From contig JAGHQL010000083.1 of the NCBI GenBank assembly GCA_020080175.1, positions 49,168 to 113,167 on the forward strand: 64,000 nt of DNA. The letters run 5' to 3'. Within the stretch, counting starts at the first letter, position 1. Every line of letters begins with the position of its first letter. This stretch comes from Glutinoglossum americanum (Eukaryota > Ascomycota > Geoglossomycetes > Geoglossales > Geoglossaceae). A model generated the notes under the pieces. That model searched no databases and was not told the origin of the DNA. It worked only from the letters and a program-made list of their open reading frames with translations. This document shows, piece after piece, positions 58,101 to 64,000 of this stretch. The position numbers and the translations under genes were made by a program.

Positions 58101-61059
58101 GATCCCGGGCTGGTGGTACCGATTTTCCTTCGGCCGGGGTGCCTACTGCCTCATGCCGAGGTAGTTTGCGGTATAACCAACCTGGCCCCTAGATAACTGG
58201 CCGGAGCTATTCGAAGTGTTTCGGGAGCAATTTTAGGTTGGCAGCTCTGGTCACTCAACCCCTGGGATATACAGGGCCGGAGTTAACTCAAATTTTTACT
58301 GCGGTAGCACCTGCAGTGGGGCCGACGATGTTGAGGTGAAGTAGGAGATGGTATGTGGCACTAACTGTAGGATATCTTAGCTTCCGCTAGATGAATTTTT
58401 ACTCTATTTCCTCCGAACCTGAACCGACACGGCCCGCGATACTAAAATTTGCCCATATGGTCTGCGGAGACGACGCGTGGATTTCTAAACTCCAAGGCTC
58501 TTGGGGGCGGGGGCTTATCTTCGAGGAGTATCGAGAAAACTCGCCGAAAACTCGCCGACGGTGATTCTGGAACACGCCACTAGTAAATATCGCCGGCTGA
58601 TTACATCCCTAAGGTGGGAATATAATAGCGCAATCCAAGGGCTGGATTAAGAATTGCTGGATATGTGGTCTAGCATTGGAAAATGAAAATTTATCCGGGA
58701 AGTTGGCTGGCCCGGGGTCCCCGGTCTTCAGGCGGTCGAACCCCAGAGCTACTGACGTCTGCTCTGCTTAGCAACCTTAGCCAACGGTTTCTACCAGGTG
58801 GGGCCTGCGACAGCGGAGCTCCCCAATTCTGACACTGTAGGCTTTGGTTTGCCTGCGCCGAAACTTCGGTGGTCGGTGACTGGGTCTCTTGAGTAGGGGC
58901 GATTCGAGCAACCAAGACCGCAGGGGACGCATCGCCATTACAGTCGCATGCTGGTAATCGCGCCATGGCCACGTGAAAGAATATTTGGTGTTTGAGCTAT
59001 TCGACATGCCTATGTCCCCGCCACAGGGAATCTCACAATGACACTGAAAGCATTGATACCGTATACCATCACTTTACGAGGTAGGGGAATGCCAGGCCGG
59101 CGAGATCAGAAAACTCGGAGACAACCCTCAGAAAGCTTTCACCTTCGCAACAATATCGCAGGCCCGCTGCTAGTGTCCCCCGAGGGAGTCATGACGTGTG
59201 TCATTCGCAATCCCTGATCATTTCAGGGTTGATTTGATAGCCGTGCGTGTGCGGTTTCTCAGAGCCCTACCGAGGTTGCGGATTTTATCACACGTGCTGA
59301 CGCCCATGCCGTTTGCTTCACTATAAGGAACGGGTATTTCGTCCTGGACTACATGGCTCGGGCATAATCCCACGTGGCGTAGCAGCGGTAACGGCGGTAA
59401 CACAACTCCTGGGACGCCACAACCATGGCCAAGACGGTTTCGACGAGATGAATATTTTCTGGGCAGAGCACGCGACCAAAGCCAAAGAGGCAGAACTAGC
59501 CATAGAGGGTTAGGGTCGGGCAGGCCTGAGTCGGATAGGCGGGCCAGGGACTATGCACCCCTCGGTATAAGGGGGACACTGTCCCTTGACTTCCTCCAAA
59601 CGCACTCATGTGCGGAGGCCGGCGATATAAACACGCCGGTAGAGATAGACTGGCGGTTTACTCGGCGCATAACCGGCCACTATACATTTCCCTAGGAATA
59701 CCTGTCAGCTGTGCAGTCCAAATTTCCCTTACGTTTGCGTGCTTACCGGCCATAATAGCAACGGGATGCTTATACCCCGCACTAATTATGGAATGATTCC
59801 TGAACGACCGTTCACTGTGGAAGCAAGAAATCTTGGGCGGGATCCGGCATGGATATATGCATGCGCGGTCACTGTACGGGCTCTATTCGGGTGTCCTAGA
59901 GGAAGGGGAGGGAGTGTTCCAGAACACGGCTGGCGTTCTAACGTAATGCCAATGAGGAATAGGACTGGGCGATTGGCGGGAGCTAAGAATACGCTCCGAG
60001 GAGAAGGGATGGGTAGAGGAGCGGTGGTCCGCGGACATATTGCGACTAAGTAGGTGGTGGGCTGGGTGGCGGTTCATTTTAGGGCCCTCCGTCATTGGGC
60101 GAAGAGACACGGTGGAGGAAAGGCGTTGAGATTCAACAAAACACGGCAACCCGTCAGCCGTTTCATGCAGACTTCCCCACAAGCTAGCTCTCATAAAACT
60201 CCGACCCCGCACCCGAAACTTGACAGCTCAGTTCCCCACGATACCCTCAATCTGACATCGCATCCGCAATCAGATGATCCAACTTCAATCATAATCTTAA
60301 TCGGATCAAGCATCTGCGGCGCTCGAACGAGGCCACGCGAGACGCCAAGATTTCCTTTTCGTGTGGATCCCATGCATCACGCCTGCATGCTGAAATGTAA
60401 CTGGGGGCCCTGCCGTCTCATCGGGTTATCTATCTAGAGCGCGATATATCTCTCGCGAACGTTTCCAGGGAGGGTTTAACGCACGTTTTTTCCCTAGCAA
60501 TTTATTGGGATATGCACCGCGCATGTACGTTGCGTTGGCAGATCAGTACATCTTCGACATCTGGCAGGCATACCAGCCAGTGAGGTGTGGGGAAGTACGT
60601 CATGTTTCGCGTTGAGTGCTGAAAAGAAAAAAAATTTTTTTTTTTCCTCCCTCTAGATTACCCCACGGGTTCGTTTCCGAATGGTGGCCTACCTCGAATG
60701 GGTGATTTTAGTTTTGCTTAGCTTTCCCACCCTGGCAACGCTCAACCCACCCACTTGATGACGCTGGGGATTTGGCTACAGATTTGCTGTCTTGGGCCAT
60801 ATCGATCCATAGCAAGTTCCCAAGAGTACGAGGTTTCTTTCCCTTCATCTCCGCATATCCCCGTAGTTCCAGGGTAAGGGGGTAGCGTGTCCTCCCTTTA
60901 TCCGAAACAACAAACTTTGGCTCTGTATTTATAAAAAACCTGGGTCTGCGACTCGTCTCTGTTGTCATTTATTTTTTTAGGGCCGTGTTGGCCTCAGTAT
61001 ATCGCTGGCGATACAAGACTAAAAATATTGAGGTTACGCGTGTCTCTCTGTACACGAAG
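55167..61059. other. Large gene-poor, microsatellite-rich stretch
   Basis: Nearly 6 kb show no protein family I recognise. Simple repeats include GGGAATTGGGA-type tandem words near 55365-55390, a (TC)n tract near 55706-55748, a (CA)n tract near 55779-55800, poly-T near 56037-56053, a C-run near 56137-56150 and (TTTTA)n near 57188-57212. The frames on both strands are short and low in complexity. It may include long promoters of the HAD gene and of the metal ATPase. Genes with many small exons could be missed here. Confidence 0.5.
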
Positions 61060-63933
61060 ATGTGCTCTCAAAAGAAGACGCCAGGGGGATGTTGTGGTGG
61101 TGGCCCCAGCAAGGGACATCATGGCGACGAGGAAGAGAAGGCAAAAAAAAGCAACAAGCGTAGCTGCTGCGCGCAACTGCGTTGCACCAAAGTTGGGGCC
61201 GAGGAGCACCCCGAGCATGGCAACTGCAAAGAACCCCATTCGCATGAAGTCGAAGTCGAGGAACACAACGACCGTGGCGGCTGCGAGCAGCCGCATAACC
61301 ATGGGGCCGAAGCTGACAGTGACGACGACCATGGCTGTTGCGAGCAACCGCATTCCCACGAAGCCGAAGCCGGTAAAGATGACTGTTGCAAACGACCGCG
61401 TTCACACGCCGCCGAACTTGGAGACGATGCAGCCACCAACACTTCCAGCATCTCCATCCACTCTGATCCCGAAAAGGGCAACGCGGGCTACGAGCACGTC
61501 GTCCTTAGTGTTCAGGGCCTCACCTGCTCCGGCTGCGAAAGCAAGCTCTCGCGCAGCCTCATCGCCCTCCCCTACATCCACAACATCCAGACCAGCCTCG
61601 TACTCTCCCTCGCCGAATTCGACCTCGACCTTTCCGCCGGCTCCGTTGCGGGAGTCATACGTGCTATTAGGAGGACTACAGGTTTCCGGTGCGAGAGGCT
61701 GTCGTCGGGGGCGGCAGCGTCGGGGGGGACGGGAGTCCAGGAGGTGGAGGTTGTGGTACAGGGCAGGCCGGAGGCGTTTGTTGCAGTTGCAGAGGAGATG
61801 AAGGGGGTTAGGGAGGCGGTCCCAGTGGATAGGCGGACGGTCCGGATACAGTACGACGCGAAGGTCATCGGCGTGAGAGATCTCCTGAGCAGCTTCCCCG
61901 ATTTCCTGGCGACGATTGCCCCGCCGCGGCCTCCACCTAGCCTTGCTGCTGGCAGAAGACACGTCCGGAGTACCGCGTGGATGACCTTCTTCTCTGCTTG
62001 CCTCACCATCCCGGTGCTGGTGATGGCCTGGGCTCCGCTCCCCGGCGATAAGCTGGCGTACGGCTCCGCGTCCCTCGCGCTGGCAACTCTGGTGCAGTTC
62101 ATCGTGGCAGGGCCGTTCTACCTCAGCGCGATCAAGAGTCTCATCTTCACGCACGTCATCGAGATGGACCTGCTGATCGTCATCAGCACGACCGCCGCTT
62201 ATGTATTCTCCGTCGTCTCGTTTGCCTTTCAAGTTCGCGGCCACCCACTTTCAACTGGGTCGTTCTTCGAGACTAGCACGCTGCTCGTGACGCTTATCAT
62301 GGTTGGGAGACTCGTCAGCGCGTTTGCCCGCCAGTGGGCGGTTGAATCCATTTCTATCAAGTCCCTGCAAGCAACGTCTGCCATCCTTGTCTCGCCCGGT
62401 GGCAGGGGCGAACAGGAGATAGATACGCGCCTTCTGCAGTACGGGGACATATTTAAGGTGGTGCCGGACTCGCGAGTGGCGACGGATGGAGAGGTCCTCT
62501 CGGGAGTCACGGAGATTGACGAGTCTATGGTTACCGGAGAAGCTCGTCTGGTCGAAAAACGGCCAGGAAACACCGTCGTTGCTGGATCGGTGAACGGTCT
62601 GGGCACGGTGATGGTACGTCTAACTCGTTTGCCAGGGGAAAACACAATCAGCGACATCGCCAGCATGGTCGACGAGGCAAAGTCCTCCAGGCCCAAAATC
62701 CAGGAGATCGCAGACCGCGTCGCCAGCTACTTCGTCCCCGCCATCCTCGGTATCACGCTCCTCACCTTCGTCATCTGGATCGCGATGGGCCGGCTCGTCT
62801 GGAGGGTCTCCGTCAAGTCCGCCACCATAACCGCAATCACTTACGCGATCCCTGTCCTCGTCGTCTCCTGCCCATGCGCCATCGGCCTCGCCGTGCCCAT
62901 GGTCGTCGTCGTGGCTGGCGGCATAGCGGCCGAGCGCGGCCTTATCTTCAAGTCCGCGCACGTTATCGAGACCGCGCGGAAGGTGTCCCATGTCATCTTC
63001 GATAAGACAGGGACGCTGACGCAGGGCAAACTTGCGGTCGTGGCGGAGATTTACTTTGCGGACTCGCAGGAGTTGAGTGCCGCTCTGGCCTACGGCGTCA
63101 CCATGGATATCAAACACCCCGTCTCCCACGCGGTGTCTAAGCATCTCAAAGCCCGGGGCTTTGCCCCCGCGCCGGTGGAGAACGTCAGCTCCATCCCTGG
63201 CAAAGGCGTCAAGGGCACATGGGAAGGCGAGACCATTCGTGGTGGCAATTCTCGCTGGCTAGGCGCCCACGACATCCCCAAAGTCCAATCGCTCCTCCGC
63301 CAAGGCCTGACCGTCTTCTGCCTCACGCGCAACGCCCAACTCCTCGCCGTCTTCGGCCTCGAGGACTCCCTTCGCCCCGACGCCAGATCCGTCATATCCA
63401 CCCTCACGGCCCGCGGCATAGCCGTCTCGATCGTGAGCGGCGACGACAAGGCCGCCGTGGGGCTCCTGGCCGCCGAACTCGGCGTCCCCACCCACCGCGT
63501 CCGGGCCGAGTGCTCCCCCAAGGACAAGCAGCAATACGTCAAGGCCGCCTGCGAGGCCTCCGCCGCCGAAACCGTCCTCTTCTGCGGCGACGGCACGAAC
63601 GACGCCGTGGCCATCGCCCAGGCCACCATCGGCGTGCACGTCAACGAGGGCACCGACGTCGCGCGGTCCGCCGCGGACGCGGTCCTGATCCGCCCCGCCC
63701 TGGCGGGCATCCTGACGCTGATAGACCTCTCCGCGGCGTCCTACCGCCGCATCGTGTTTAACTTCGCGTGGTCCTTCATCTACAACACCTTCGCCATCCT
63801 GCTGGCCACGGGGGCCTTTGTGCGGGCGAGGATCCCGCCCGAGTACGCGGGGCTGGGGGAGCTGGTCAGCGTGCTGCCCGTCATCGCCGTGGCGGTCGTT
63901 TTCAGGTGGACCGCGAGGAAGTCGTTGGGTTGA
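61060..63933 (+). CDS. P1B-type heavy-metal (copper-type) transporting ATPase
   Basis: A single exon encodes 957 aa from the ATG at 61060. The N-terminus is rich in Cys and His, with CCGGG, CCAQLRC, and three related blocks of the type CEQPHSH. One heavy-metal-associated domain follows, with GLTCSGC near residue 153. The core has the P-type marks in order: TGEA near 491, the metal-site CPC in VVSCPCAIGLAVP near 603, the phosphorylation motif DKTGTLT near 648, the HP dipeptide typical of P1B pumps in DIKHPVSHAV near 685, and GDGTND near 843. Hydrophobic segments fit the usual eight-helix P1B plan. CPC with an HMA domain points to Cu+ (or Ag+) export across the plasma or an internal membrane. 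An in-frame extension upstream lacks an ATG, which decides the start. Confidence 0.94.
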   Translation: MCSQKKTPGGCCGGGPSKGHHGDEEEKAKKSNKRSCCAQLRCTKVGAEEHPEHGNCKEPHSHEVEVEEHNDRGGCEQPHNHGAEADSDDDHGCCEQPHSHEAEAGKDDCCKRPRSHAAELGDDAATNTSSISIHSDPEKGNAGYEHVVLSVQGLTCSGCESKLSRSLIALPYIHNIQTSLVLSLAEFDLDLSAGSVAGVIRAIRRTTGFRCERLSSGAAASGGTGVQEVEVVVQGRPEAFVAVAEEMKGVREAVPVDRRTVRIQYDAKVIGVRDLLSSFPDFLATIAPPRPPPSLAAGRRHVRSTAWMTFFSACLTIPVLVMAWAPLPGDKLAYGSASLALATLVQFIVAGPFYLSAIKSLIFTHVIEMDLLIVISTTAAYVFSVVSFAFQVRGHPLSTGSFFETSTLLVTLIMVGRLVSAFARQWAVESISIKSLQATSAILVSPGGRGEQEIDTRLLQYGDIFKVVPDSRVATDGEVLSGVTEIDESMVTGEARLVEKRPGNTVVAGSVNGLGTVMVRLTRLPGENTISDIASMVDEAKSSRPKIQEIADRVASYFVPAILGITLLTFVIWIAMGRLVWRVSVKSATITAITYAIPVLVVSCPCAIGLAVPMVVVVAGGIAAERGLIFKSAHVIETARKVSHVIFDKTGTLTQGKLAVVAEIYFADSQELSAALAYGVTMDIKHPVSHAVSKHLKARGFAPAPVENVSSIPGKGVKGTWEGETIRGGNSRWLGAHDIPKVQSLLRQGLTVFCLTRNAQLLAVFGLEDSLRPDARSVISTLTARGIAVSIVSGDDKAAVGLLAAELGVPTHRVRAECSPKDKQQYVKAACEASAAETVLFCGDGTNDAVAIAQATIGVHVNEGTDVARSAADAVLIRPALAGILTLIDLSAASYRRIVFNFAWSFIYNTFAILLATGAFVRARIPPEYAGLGELVSVLPVIAVAVVFRWTARKSLG

Positions 63934-63945
63934 CGGATACATCGC

Positions 63946-64000
63946 ACACTACACTACACTACACTACACTACACTACACTACACTACACTACACTACACT
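63946..64000. repeat. (ACACT)n pentanucleotide microsatellite at the window edge
   Basis: Eleven perfect ACACT units run to the last base of the window, starting 13 bp after the stop of the metal ATPase. The repeat may continue beyond the edge. It is not the TTAGGG telomere repeat. Confidence 0.95.

Noticed and set aside
61402-63942. Several long minus-strand open frames opposite the metal ATPase
   Set aside because: High third-position GC in the real gene removes stops on the other strand. The translations are Arg/Asp/Gly-rich without recognisable motifs, and the plus-strand protein has all P1B ATPase motifs.
63946-64000. Telomere
   Set aside because: The unit is ACACT, not the TTAGGG repeat usual in filamentous ascomycetes, and a gene ends just before it.

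Overview
The window is nuclear DNA of a filamentous ascomycete (Pezizomycotina). Genes are split by many short introns, mostly 50-80 nt, with GT donors, CTAAC/CTGAC-like branch sites and AG acceptors. The proteins belong to fungal families: HeLo, DUF7708, SesB-like lipase NLRs, DUF3433, and AAA ATPases with a DUF7025-type front. Genus and species cannot be read from the sequence. Most exon models below were worked out by hand from reading frame, splice sites and family similarity. All multi-exon sums keep frame, but none has transcript support.

Layout. 1-1.9 kb: gene-free. 1.9-8.5 kb: a DUF7708/degenerate STAND gene (-) divergent from a large AAA ATPase (+). 10.5-15 kb: two multi-pass membrane proteins. 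17-22.5 kb: a HeLo-pseudokinase gene (-) and an active-looking kinase-ankyrin gene (+), start to start across 264 bp. 24.5-25 kb: a small GFA/CENP-V zinc enzyme, followed by an N gap carrying a bacterial-looking fragment. 26.4-28.7 kb: a Helo_like_N protein without an NTPase. 31.3-33.2 kb: a cation/proton antiporter. 35.3-40.6 kb: a TPR-like/ankyrin gene (-) divergent from a lipase-NACHT-ankyrin NLR (+). 41 kb: a dead Tc1/mariner relic. 42.1-43.8 kb: dihydroorotase (URA4). 44.5-49.4 kb: a lipase-NB-ARC-TPR NLR (-) with two MITE-like inserts in its introns. 51.4-53.5 kb: a C2H2-like coiled-coil protein. 54.3-55.2 kb: a HAD phosphatase. 55.2-61 kb: a gene-poor, microsatellite-rich stretch. 61.1-63.9 kb: a copper-type P1B ATPase. 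63.9-64 kb: a pentanucleotide repeat.

How it fits together. The first 50 kb looks like an accessory block rich in self/non-self recognition and cell-death genes. It holds two NLRs, a degenerate STAND gene, a Helo_like_N gene, an ankyrin gene and the HeLo-pseudokinase/kinase-ankyrin pair. These are separated by AT-rich, transposon-scarred DNA. URA4, the antiporter, the HAD enzyme and the metal ATPase are ordinary metabolic or transport genes. The most interesting candidate is the divergent pair at 17.1-22.5 kb. A membrane-perturbing HeLo domain fused to a catalytically dead kinase fold sits next to an intact kinase with ankyrin repeats, an arrangement that parallels the animal RIPK/MLKL necroptosis pair. 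That functional reading is inference.
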